From: Salinigranum rubrum
GTDB lineage: Archaea > Halobacteriota > Halobacteria > Halobacteriales > Haloferacaceae
NCBI RefSeq assembly: GCF_002906575.1
Contig: NZ_CP026309.1
Coordinates: 620,001 to 684,000 of the forward strand
Direction: 5' to 3'
Length of the DNA: 64,000 bases
In this document: in pieces, positions 53,882 to 62,019 of the stretch
How the letters are laid out: every line of letters begins with the position of its first letter
How positions within the stretch are numbered: the stretch's first letter is position 1
Made by a program: the position numbers and the translations under genes
Notes under the pieces: model-generated
Seen by the model: the letters and a program-made list of their open reading frames with translations, nothing else
The model's database searches: none
Told to the model about the DNA's origin: nothing

Positions 53882-55264
53882 ATGGAGTTCACGAGCGAGA
53901 CGATCAGCGACTACGCGTATCACCTCTCGATAGACGACATCTCCGACGACGCGGTCGCCGCTGCACGGCGACTCGTCCTCGATTCGGTCGGCTGCTGTCT
54001 CGGGGCGTATGCGAGTCCCCCGAGCAAACACTTGCGAGCCACGTACGGCCGCCTCGACGGCCCTGGTGCGCAGACCGCGACGGTCTTCGGCTCGGGGACG
54101 TCCACGCTGCTGGAGTACGCGGGCCTCATCAACTCCACGATGGTCCGGTACCTCGACTACAACGACACCTACATCAGCGAGGGTCGCGCCTGCCATCCGA
54201 GCGACCACATCCCCGCTCTCGTCTCGGTCGCCGAAGCCGAGGGCCGCACCGGCGCGGAACTCGTCGAGGCCATCGTGCTCGCCTACGAGATAGAGGGCAT
54301 GGGTCTCGATACGGGTGTCCTCTGGGGTAACGACTACGACTACGTGACTTGGGGGAGCTTCTCCAGCGCCGTGGCTGTGGGAACGCTCATGGGTCTCTCT
54401 CGGATGGAACTCCAGCACGCGGTCGGTATCGCGGGGGCGTCGAACCTGACGCTCATCGTCTCCCGGAAGGGCGACGTGAGCATGTGGAAGGGCGTCGCCC
54501 ATCCGTACGTCACCCACAACGCCATCCAGGCGTGTCAGATGGCCCGTGCCGGCATGACTGGTCCGGAACGCGTCTTCGAGGGTCCCGGCGGGTTCTTCGA
54601 GGTCGTCGCCGGCCGGCCGCTTGACGTCGACCGTGTTGGTGGACGGGACAGCGCGGCGTATCGAATCACGGATGCGCACGTCAAGCCGTTCCCGTGCGGC
54701 TACTACATGCAGCCGATGATCGCAGGTGTCCGCGACCTCGTCACCGAACACGACATCGCTCACGAGGACATCGACAGGATCGAGGTCGAGACGTTCGACG
54801 AGGCGGCGTCGATTCTCGGCGGTGCGGAGAAGTGGTCGACGGACCTGACGCGGGAGAGCGCCGACCACAGTATCCCCTACACGACGGCCATTGCGGCCAT
54901 CCACGGCGACGTTCGGCCGGAACACTATGCGAACTCCTACCGGACGGACCCGACCGTTCACCGCCTGATGGACCTCGTCACCGTCGAGGCCTCCGACGAG
55001 ATGAACGCCGAGGCAGTCCGGCACCCGGACTCGACCCCTTCTCTCGTCCGGCTGATCGTCGACGGCGAGGAGTACGAGACACACGTCGACTACGCCCCTG
55101 GCCACGCGCGCAACCCGCTGTCGCAGGCTGCGCTCGAAGCGAAGATGAGATCCATGGCTGAACCGCTGCTGAGCGACGAAGCGATCGACGTCATCGTCGA
55201 CTGTTGTGACGACCTCGAAACCCTGCCTGCGGTCGATCCGCTCGTCGAGGCGCTCGCGGTCTGA
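53882..55264 (+). CDS. MmgE/PrpD family protein 4 (PrpD type), 460 aa
   Basis: PrpD branch again: VRYLDYNDTYISEGRACHPSDH, KGDVSMWKGVAHPYVTHNA, FKP-equivalent AHVKPFPCGYYMQP and RESADHSIPYTTAIAAIHG. It keeps the YNDT and HPSD active-site pieces more faithfully than paralogue 1 and is the best candidate for a hydratase/dehydratase of a tricarboxylate. ATG at 53882 (MEFTSETISDY) is the family start. It is followed 69 bp later by an SDR gene on the same strand, probably in the same transcript. Confidence 0.93.
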   Translation: MEFTSETISDYAYHLSIDDISDDAVAAARRLVLDSVGCCLGAYASPPSKHLRATYGRLDGPGAQTATVFGSGTSTLLEYAGLINSTMVRYLDYNDTYISEGRACHPSDHIPALVSVAEAEGRTGAELVEAIVLAYEIEGMGLDTGVLWGNDYDYVTWGSFSSAVAVGTLMGLSRMELQHAVGIAGASNLTLIVSRKGDVSMWKGVAHPYVTHNAIQACQMARAGMTGPERVFEGPGGFFEVVAGRPLDVDRVGGRDSAAYRITDAHVKPFPCGYYMQPMIAGVRDLVTEHDIAHEDIDRIEVETFDEAASILGGAEKWSTDLTRESADHSIPYTTAIAAIHGDVRPEHYANSYRTDPTVHRLMDLVTVEASDEMNAEAVRHPDSTPSLVRLIVDGEEYETHVDYAPGHARNPLSQAALEAKMRSMAEPLLSDEAIDVIVDCCDDLETLPAVDPLVEALAV

Positions 55265-55333
55265 CCAGTTCCGCCCGTCTCTGCGATTTTACTGGAGCAG
55301 AAGAGGTTAGTACGCGGTGTGCGGACACGTCGT

Positions 55334-56131
55334 ATGGACCTCGGACTCACGGATAAGACGGCACTGGTCGCCGCGTCGAGCAAGGGGCTCGGGCGAGCAA
55401 TCGCCCGCCGACTGCTCGACGAGGGCGCCGCAGTCACCATCACCTCGCGGAGCGAATCGAACCTCGCCGACGCGCGCGCGTATCTGCTCGACGAGACGGG
55501 CGTCGACCCGTCTCGCCTCCTCGCACGGCCCTGTGACGTGCGGAGCCGCGAGGACATCGAGGCCGCGGTCGCCGAGACGGTCGAGACGTTCGGCGGCCTC
55601 GACGTCCTCGTCAACAACCACGGCGGACCCCCGGCCGTCACCTTCGACGCGGCGACCGACGAGCAGTGGGACGACGCGTACGAACTCGTCATCAAGAGCA
55701 ACGTGTGGCTGAGCGAAGCGGCGCTTCCACACCTCACAGACAGTGACGACGGGTGCCTCGTGACCATCACCAGCGCGTCCGCCCGGGAACCCCCCGAGAA
55801 CCACGCGCTGTCGAACGTGTTCCGCCTCGGACTGTACGGGCTGACGAAGACCATCGCCCGCGAGTACGCCCCCGACGTCCGTGCCAACGTCGTCGCCCCT
55901 CGGTACGTGATGACGGAGCGGATCGAGTACAAGATCGAACGACGCGCGGAGTACGAAGAGATCACGAGCGAGGAGGCGATGCAGTCGCGCAACGACGAGG
56001 TGCTGCTCGACCGCCCGGGGACGCCCGAGGAGTTCGCCACCGCGGTCGTGTTCCTCGTCTCGCCACAGGCGAGCTACATCACGGGTGACGTCCTCCGGGT
56101 CGACGGCGGCTGGACGCGAGGCGCGCTGTAG
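55334..56131 (+). CDS. Short-chain dehydrogenase-like protein 1, degenerate YxxxK, 265 aa
   Basis: A Rossmann-fold SDR with a FabG-like sequence: cofactor motif AASSKGLGRAIA near residue 15, VLVNNHGGPP near residue 90 and C-terminal ITGDVLRVDGGW. The catalytic Ser is present (TITSASA), but where YxxxK should be it reads SNVFR (in ALSNVFRLGLYGLTK), so both Tyr and Lys are replaced. A recognised SDR subgroup shares this feature. Such proteins may bind NAD(P) without normal oxidoreduction or use different residues. ATG at 55334. Downstream of MmgE/PrpD 4. Confidence 0.9.
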   Translation: MDLGLTDKTALVAASSKGLGRAIARRLLDEGAAVTITSRSESNLADARAYLLDETGVDPSRLLARPCDVRSREDIEAAVAETVETFGGLDVLVNNHGGPPAVTFDAATDEQWDDAYELVIKSNVWLSEAALPHLTDSDDGCLVTITSASAREPPENHALSNVFRLGLYGLTKTIAREYAPDVRANVVAPRYVMTERIEYKIERRAEYEEITSEEAMQSRNDEVLLDRPGTPEEFATAVVFLVSPQASYITGDVLRVDGGWTRGAL

Positions 56132-56251
56132 CTCCCGACGGCGCGGTATCGAGTCGCGGCGCTCCCCGGTTCGAACGGCTCCGACACGCTCGACCGAACG
56201 CCGTCGCTCCAGGCGGGTGAACAGAACAGAAAGAGCGGAAGAACCCTCAGC

Positions 56252-57505
56252 TCAGAAGAGGTTCTCTTCGATCAGCGTGCGGATCTCGTCGTCCTCGTAC
56301 AGCGTCTGGAACTTGTTGCTGGCGATGTCCTGGACGGGCTGTCCGACCAGCGGGTTGTGGTCGGGTTCGCTGAACGTGGTCGCGACTTGCTCCGCCACTT
56401 CCTCCGAATCGGCCGCGGCCTGGAACGCCTCGACGTGGATGTCGTAGATTTCGTCCGACGTTCCCGGCGGGAGCCACGCCATGTGGTGGTCGTTGACGAT
56501 TTCGGACACCTTCGCGGCCGCTTCCTGCGGGTACGAGGTGTTCATGATGATCGCGTCCTCGTTGTTCGCCAGCGTCTTCTCCTCGCGGGAGGCCGTCGGT
56601 GAGGTTTCGGGCAGGACCTGGCTGATCGCCTCGTAGAAGTCCGGCGTCGCCTCGGGGTTGACCATACAGAACTGGGTGTAGTACGAGTCGTTCCGCGTCG
56701 AGATGTTCGAGACGTACGAACCGAAGTACCCGTCCAGGTCGCCGCGCTGGATCGCTGCGCGGGCCTCGCTCCCGCCGGAGACGCCGACGAACTGCCAGTT
56801 GTCCTCGTTCAGCACCGGGTCGTTCGCGCGCAGGTACGTCGCGAACACCAACTGTGCGGCGTTCGAGTACGGGAAGCGCAGGGTGCGCTCCTCCGCGAGG
56901 TTCTGGAAGTCCTCCCACGTCATCTCGAAGTGGTCCTCGACCGGTGTCGTCCGCGGGTTGAACTGCAGCGCGCGCGTGTCGGCGGAGAACCTGACGGTCG
57001 CACGAAGCTCGCTGAGGTCGTAGTTCGCCTGACTGGCGCCGATCTGGTTCACGATGGCGGAGTTGATCCGCATCCCGCCGAGTCCCCCGCCGTCGGTCGG
57101 GGTGTTGTTGGCCAGTTCGTTCATCAGCACGACGCCCTGCGCACCCGGACGGTTGGTGACCGTCGTCGTGATGTCGCCCGGATACACGTCGCTGTCGTCC
57201 ATGTAGTTGAACCAGGTCCGAGCGAGAATGTCGATCAACCCACCCGGGTCGGTGTCGACCATCATGTCGACGATGCTCCGCGACGGGGGCCACGACGCCT
57301 CCCCACCGGACTCCGAGCCACCGGACTCGGTCTCCATGCTCTCACCGCCGTCACCCGAGCCGCCGGACCCACCGGACCCGGACTCTGTACTTCCGCCGCC
57401 GTTACTCGAGCCACCCTCGGACGAGCCGGACTGTCCCGAGCAGCCAGCGATCCCTACTGCACCCGCAGCTGCAAGTGCACGAACGAACTGTCTTCTGTCT
57501 ACCAT
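56252..57505 (-). CDS. tctC: Tripartite tricarboxylate transporter receptor TctC/Bug, 417 aa
   Basis: Extracytoplasmic receptor of the TTT system. It carries a Tat motif (MVDRRQFVR) and lipobox (IAGC), then a Gly/Ser-rich linker of about 60 residues, and a Bug-type Venus-flytrap domain (PPSRSIVDMMVDTDPGG, ITTTVTNRPGAQGVVLMNELA). It captures a carboxylate and hands it to TctAB. ATG at 57505 is chosen because TTAATAATTC at 57535-57544 sits at promoter distance; an ATG at 57532 falls too near that element. It is transcribed toward SDR 1, tail to tail, and away from SDR 2. Confidence 0.92.
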   Translation of the reverse strand: MVDRRQFVRALAAAGAVGIAGCSGQSGSSEGGSSNGGGSTESGSGGSGGSGDGGESMETESGGSESGGEASWPPSRSIVDMMVDTDPGGLIDILARTWFNYMDDSDVYPGDITTTVTNRPGAQGVVLMNELANNTPTDGGGLGGMRINSAIVNQIGASQANYDLSELRATVRFSADTRALQFNPRTTPVEDHFEMTWEDFQNLAEERTLRFPYSNAAQLVFATYLRANDPVLNEDNWQFVGVSGGSEARAAIQRGDLDGYFGSYVSNISTRNDSYYTQFCMVNPEATPDFYEAISQVLPETSPTASREEKTLANNEDAIIMNTSYPQEAAAKVSEIVNDHHMAWLPPGTSDEIYDIHVEAFQAAADSEEVAEQVATTFSEPDHNPLVGQPVQDIASNKFQTLYEDDEIRTLIEENLF

Positions 57506-57723
57506 GGTACTACGCTTCACACTTTTTGCCATCCTTAATAATTCTTTCTATGAGTGGGACACCTGATATGACTCTGGTGCATATATGCGTCCTCGAAGAA
57601 TTGGAAACCGTGATCAGCGGTGCGGCCTCTCGCTCTCGGTTCTGCGCTCTCCGCGTGTGCGCACGCGAAATCAGACACAGCAATACTCGCCGCGGACGAC
57701 GGGCCCGCCTGCGAGCCCGTGAC

Positions 57724-58530
57724 TCAGACCGAGATGTTCTCGATGTCCATGCAGGTGTTGAGGCCACCGTCGACCTTGATGACCTCGCCGGTGACGAACG
57801 ACGCCTCTTCGGAGGCGACGAACCGGACGACGCTCGCCACCTCTTCGGGCTCCGCACGCCGGCGCAGCGGTGTCGCCTCCTCCAGTTTCCGGAAGTTCTC
57901 GCGTTCGGTCGGCGTGAGTTCGCCGCGTTCGGTCTTCACTTTCCGTCCGGGGATGACGCTGTTGACCCGAACGCCGTTCGGCCCGAGTTCCGCCGCGAGC
58001 GTCTTCGTCAGACCGATGAGCCCCGTCTTCGTCACGACCCCGTGAGCCTTCGTTCGTCGTCCCTGCAGGGCCATCAGTCCGAGGACGTTGACGATCGTCC
58101 CCTCGCCCCTGGGCTTCATGTCCCTGTACGCCTCCTGCGACAGCAGGAACGCCGAGCGGAGGTTCACGTCCTGTACGTGCTGCCACTCCTCGAGCGTGAT
58201 CTCCTCGAACGGGACCGAGGGTCGGATCGCCGCGTTGTTGATCAGGACGTCGATGGGTCCGAGTTCGTCTCGAACGTCGGCCACCATCGACTCGATGTCT
58301 TCGGGCTTCCCCAGGTCGCCGAGCGTGATCACCGTCTCGCCGCCCAGTGCCTCGACCGCTTCGGCCGTCTCCTCACAGCCCGCTCGGTCGCTCCGGGCGG
58401 TGATTCCGACGTTCGCCCCTGATTCGGCGAGCGCGATGGCGATGGACCGCCCCATGTTCTTGCTCGACCCGGTCACGAGGGCCGTCTTTCCGTCCAGTCC
58501 TGGATAGCGTACCGTCTCTGTCTCCGCCAT
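57724..58530 (-). CDS. Short-chain dehydrogenase-like protein 2, degenerate active site, 268 aa
   Basis: An SDR with intact cofactor motif VTGSSKNMGRSIA, NNAAIRPS and the C-terminal VTGEVIKVDGG. The catalytic elements differ: the Ser-bearing strand reads VNVLGLMALQG with no Ser, and the helix reads KAHGVVTKTGLIGLTK, with Lys kept but no Tyr four positions before it. Either it is a binding or regulatory protein or a divergent enzyme. ATG at 58530; a longer form from 58551 is possible. It lies between the tctC and tctA genes, divergent from tctA, which strongly ties it to the transported substrate. Confidence 0.9.
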   Translation of the reverse strand: MAETETVRYPGLDGKTALVTGSSKNMGRSIAIALAESGANVGITARSDRAGCEETAEAVEALGGETVITLGDLGKPEDIESMVADVRDELGPIDVLINNAAIRPSVPFEEITLEEWQHVQDVNLRSAFLLSQEAYRDMKPRGEGTIVNVLGLMALQGRRTKAHGVVTKTGLIGLTKTLAAELGPNGVRVNSVIPGRKVKTERGELTPTERENFRKLEEATPLRRRAEPEEVASVVRFVASEEASFVTGEVIKVDGGLNTCMDIENISV

Positions 58531-58607
58531 AGTGCAGAGGGGGTCGTTCATTCCATAAATAACTATTGTCCGGGTCCGGCGCCCGCTGCGTCACCGATGA
58601 ACGTTAG

Positions 58608-58616
58608 TTAGATATA
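58608..58616 (+). promoter_or_regulatory. TATA box of tctA
   Basis: AGATATATGA-like sequence centred about 31 bp before the ATG at 58643. It argues for that start over the ATG at 58616, which would lie inside the box, and for a short or absent leader. Confidence 0.5.
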
Positions 58617-58642
58617 TGAGGGTGTACCTAGATTGGACCTCC

Positions 58643-60226
58643 ATGGTCGAGGCTTTACTCGTGTCTCCAGTGGACCCAATCGCTGTAGACCCGATCGTAC
58701 TCCAGGCGGTCGTCGTCGATTACCTCTCGTGGTTGGCCGAGAAACTCAGCGGCGCCGCCTCCGTGGTTGGGGACAACTTCCTGTTCCTCCTGATCGGTGT
58801 CGTCGCGGGGATGATCATCGGGACGATTCCGGGGATGGGTGGGACGGTCGTCCTGACTATCCTGCTTCCGTTCACCCTCGCCCTCCAGCAGTACGAGGCG
58901 TTCGTGCTGTTGAGCGGGGCTGTCGGTGCGACGACGTTCTCCGGGTCGCTGACAGCCATCCTCATCAACACCCCCGGGTCGAGCAGTAACGCCGCGACGC
59001 TCATCGACGGCTACCCGATGACACAGAAGGGACAGTCGGAGACGGCGATCACCGTCTCCGCCATCTCGTCCGCCACCGGAGCCGTGCTCGCTGCGAGCGT
59101 GTTCATCCTCGCCATCCCGCTCATGATCGAGGTCGTGCTCCTCTTCGGTCCCTCCGAAATCTTCTGGATCGTCATGTTCGCCATCGTCATCATCCCGTTC
59201 GTGGTCGCGGACCGACCGCTCTTCGGCATTCTCACGGGGGGTCTCGGCGCGCTGGTCGCGTTCGTCGGTGTCAGTCCACAGACGGGCGAGCCACGCTTTA
59301 CCTTCGGTATCCTCACGCTCAACGACGGCATCGAACTCATCGCGATGCTCATCGGCTTCTTCGCCATCGCGGAGATCGTTCGGATCGCGTCGCTCGGGCG
59401 GAACACTATCGTCGACTTCGACACGGTCGAACTGGCCGGGAGCAAGATGGAGGGGCTTCGCATCGTCCTCCGGAACAAGTGGCTCTGGCTGCGCTGCAGC
59501 CTCATCGGCCTCCTCATCGGCGCGATTCCCGGTGCCGGCGGGTCGGCGGCCGGGTTCGTCGCGTACGCACACGCCATCCAGAGTTCGCCCGACAAGGAGA
59601 CGTTCGGGAAGGGGAACCCGCTCGGCATCCTCGCACCCGAGTCGGCTAACGACGCGAAGGACGGCGGACAGCTGTTCCCGACGCTCGGCCTCGGCATCCC
59701 CGGGAGCGGGACCATGGCCGTCTTCCTCGGCGCGATGCTCATGCACGGCGTCTTCCCCGGACCGACGGTCCTGACCGACAACACCGAACTCGTCCTCATC
59801 ATCGCCCTGTCGATCCTCTGCTCGAACATCCTGACGTCGGTCATCGGACTCGCCGTCGCCAACAAGGCGACGTACGTGCTTCAGGTCCCGGTTCCGCTGC
59901 TCCTCACCGGGATCACCGTCCTCTCGTTGACCTCCGTCCTGATCGTCCGGAACGCCGCCGTCGACATGCTCGTCACCGTCGTCTTCGCGGTCCTCGGCAT
60001 CATCCTTGTCTACCTCGAGATCAACCGCATCCCGTTCCTCATCGCGTTCGTGCTGGCGGGCATCCTGGAGCGACAGTACCACCTGGCGGTCCAGTTCGCG
60101 GGTGGGGACAGCATGGGCGCCTTCTTCGGCGCTCCGCTCGACAAACTGCTCATCGGCATCTTCGTCGTCTCGCTGGTGCTCCTCATCATCCCACGACAGA
60201 AACTGCTCCAGCGGTTCGTCGGGTAG
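58643..60226 (+). CDS. tctA: Tripartite tricarboxylate transporter large permease TctA, 527 aa
   Basis: The 11-12-TM channel subunit of the TTT family. Hallmarks include GMIIGTIPGMGGTVVLTILLP near residue 60 with its inverted-repeat partner LLIGAIPGAGGSAAGFVAY near residue 300, and LINTPGSSSNAATLIDGYP, which forms the conserved cytoplasmic loop; APESANDAKDGGQLFPTLGLGIPGSGTMAV completes the substrate path. It imports di- or tricarboxylates with cation coupling. It is intact. Unusually it is not in an operon with tctB or tctC, both of which lie on the other strand. Confidence 0.96.
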   Translation: MVEALLVSPVDPIAVDPIVLQAVVVDYLSWLAEKLSGAASVVGDNFLFLLIGVVAGMIIGTIPGMGGTVVLTILLPFTLALQQYEAFVLLSGAVGATTFSGSLTAILINTPGSSSNAATLIDGYPMTQKGQSETAITVSAISSATGAVLAASVFILAIPLMIEVVLLFGPSEIFWIVMFAIVIIPFVVADRPLFGILTGGLGALVAFVGVSPQTGEPRFTFGILTLNDGIELIAMLIGFFAIAEIVRIASLGRNTIVDFDTVELAGSKMEGLRIVLRNKWLWLRCSLIGLLIGAIPGAGGSAAGFVAYAHAIQSSPDKETFGKGNPLGILAPESANDAKDGGQLFPTLGLGIPGSGTMAVFLGAMLMHGVFPGPTVLTDNTELVLIIALSILCSNILTSVIGLAVANKATYVLQVPVPLLLTGITVLSLTSVLIVRNAAVDMLVTVVFAVLGIILVYLEINRIPFLIAFVLAGILERQYHLAVQFAGGDSMGAFFGAPLDKLLIGIFVVSLVLLIIPRQKLLQRFVG

Positions 60227-60840
60227 CGGTCTCGCGGTCACGTTCTCCGTTTCGCTCCGTTCTCGTCCCGTGTTCGATTCCCGCTGTTTTCTCTCGCCGT
60301 CGCGTCCCACGGGCCACAGTGCGTCATCGCTGGCGCTGACGCGTCGCCCCCGTGCCGACACCGACCGCACCGCGCCTCGACGATGACCGTCCCGTCACCG
60401 CTCCCTCCGTTGCCGAGTCACACCGCACTCGGCAGCAGTCGTGCACGACGACTCGTCGACGACGTTCGGTCCGTCCGTACGCGTGGCGGCGACACGCTCT
60501 CTGCCGTCTGTGGATGGCTCACCCCTCACCCGCGGCTCACCCTTCCAAGCCCTGTCTGCCGTCCGACTGTCGACATCTGCGGCCGGGGAGACACGTCGGC
60601 TGTCGAGCCGTATTCGAGTCCGAGTCGGCGTACGCGTCGACGGCGTCGACGAAGCGTTGCGTCGTGGGAGTGCCGAGAGAGCGTCGCTCAGTGAGCGACG
60701 CACGCACAGAACAGGAGACGAGCGGGAGACACGCGAGGGCGCTACCGGCGGAACGAAGCGCGACGAAACCGCGCTCGGCCGTCAGTTCGACGTCGGAGAC
60801 GAGAACACGAACGGACGAGAACAGCGTCGTCGAGTCGCGG
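60227..60840. other. Non-coding gap between tctA and tctB
   Basis: About 610 bases between convergent tctA and tctB with no convincing gene. Frames on both strands are Arg/Ser/Asp-rich. Because tctA and tctB are normally adjacent, this may be a scar of the rearrangement that inverted tctB. No inverted repeat or transposase trace was recognised. Confidence 0.45.
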
Positions 60841-61380
60841 TCAGGGGAGGAAGCCGAGTCGCCACACCGACGAGACCTGCAGGAACTCGACGAAGAGCAG
60901 GTAGAGAACCCCCAGGATAATCGCGGTCCAACCGAGCGCGAGCGGGATTCGGCGCTTGAGTTCCGACGTCTCGTTGACGAGGACGTAGACGATACAGAAC
61001 GCTGCCGAGACGGTGAAGAACCCGACGAACACCACGCCGACCACGTACACGATGAGCCAGACGAACTCTTTCGCCACGCCGACGGTGTTCAGGTCGTAGA
61101 GCCCTTCGAGGTCCGAGTCGTCCTCCCCTTCGTCGTCGGTACCCAGGTCGAACCCGGCGCTCACGTCCGAGAGGCCGAGTTTCTCTTTGATCTGGTCGCC
61201 CCGGAACTTCATGATCATGATACCGATTAGCGTCGCGCCGACGAGGTACAGGATGAACTGTGGAACGACCGCCGACATCTCCAGAAACGTCGTGGTCTCG
61301 ATGTACGCCGTGATCACGGTGATCGCGACGACGGCGAGGAAGAGGAACTCGTAGGGGTCCTCTCGAACTTTCTCCAACAT
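60841..61380 (-). CDS. tctB: Tripartite tricarboxylate transporter small permease TctB, 179 aa
   Basis: A four-TM protein with the size and layout of TctB: helices at about residues 12-32, 36-56, 105-130 and 150-172. They are divided by an acidic cytoplasmic loop (LGTDDEGEDDSDLEG) that is longer than in bacteria and typical of halophile acidity. It joins TctA in the membrane. ATG at 61380. It is encoded on the strand opposite tctA, converging with it across a 610-base gap, and followed upstream by uspA on the same strand. Confidence 0.85.
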   Translation of the reverse strand: MLEKVREDPYEFLFLAVVAITVITAYIETTTFLEMSAVVPQFILYLVGATLIGIMIMKFRGDQIKEKLGLSDVSAGFDLGTDDEGEDDSDLEGLYDLNTVGVAKEFVWLIVYVVGVVFVGFFTVSAAFCIVYVLVNETSELKRRIPLALGWTAIILGVLYLLFVEFLQVSSVWRLGFLP

Positions 61381-61536
61381 GGACAGGGCTTGACGAGGAT
61401 ACGTAATAAAGATACTCCCCCTGGCGTCCGTCGGGTCGCTCTCCCTGTGGGCCGATGCACGACTCCGTTTCGGCGGTGTCGAGCGACACGAACTCCTGCG
61501 ATACCGTGCGTCTCCGTGCCGTGCCGACGGGCGGGG

Positions 61537-61974
61537 CTACTCGTCGTCTCGGGGTCGAATCGACACGACTGGTCGCTCCGACTCGAGCAGGATCGATTGT
61601 GCCACGCTCCCGAACAGCACCTTTCCCGTCGGAGACCGCTTCCGCGGGCCGACGACTACGTACCGCGCGTCGTGCTCGTCGGCGTACGCGAGCACTTCGT
61701 CGGCGGTGTCCCCGACCAGTCCGACCGACACGATATCGTCACCGAACGTCTCCGAGGCCTCCTCCGCGACCGACCTCGCGTACTCCCGAATCCGGTCGAC
61801 GTCGACCGCGTGTCCGGTCTTTTCGATCTCGGTCCGCTCCATCTCGATGAATCGCGACCGACTCACGACGTGGACGACGTGTACCGGGTCGCCGAACGCG
61901 TCACCGAGGGTCTTGGCCTCCTTGACGACGGTCTCCGCGCGGTTCGACTGGTCAACTGCGGCAACTACGACCAT
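61537..61974 (-). CDS. UspA-family universal stress protein, 145 aa
   Basis: An ATP-binding UspA-fold protein with the nucleotide motif GPRKRSPTGKVLFGSVAQSIL (the G-2X-G-9X-G(S) type) near residue 108. The N-terminal strand VVVAAVDQS is present. Usp proteins often accompany transporters in haloarchaea and may gate them. It lies upstream of tctB on the same strand, 156 bp apart, so a role in regulating the Tct system is plausible. ATG at 61974. Confidence 0.93.
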   Translation of the reverse strand: MVVVAAVDQSNRAETVVKEAKTLGDAFGDPVHVVHVVSRSRFIEMERTEIEKTGHAVDVDRIREYARSVAEEASETFGDDIVSVGLVGDTADEVLAYADEHDARYVVVGPRKRSPTGKVLFGSVAQSILLESERPVVSIRPRDDE

Positions 61975-62019
61975 GCCCAGAGTGTTCTCCGCTCGTGCAT
62001 TAGTGTTTCCGCCGCGTCC

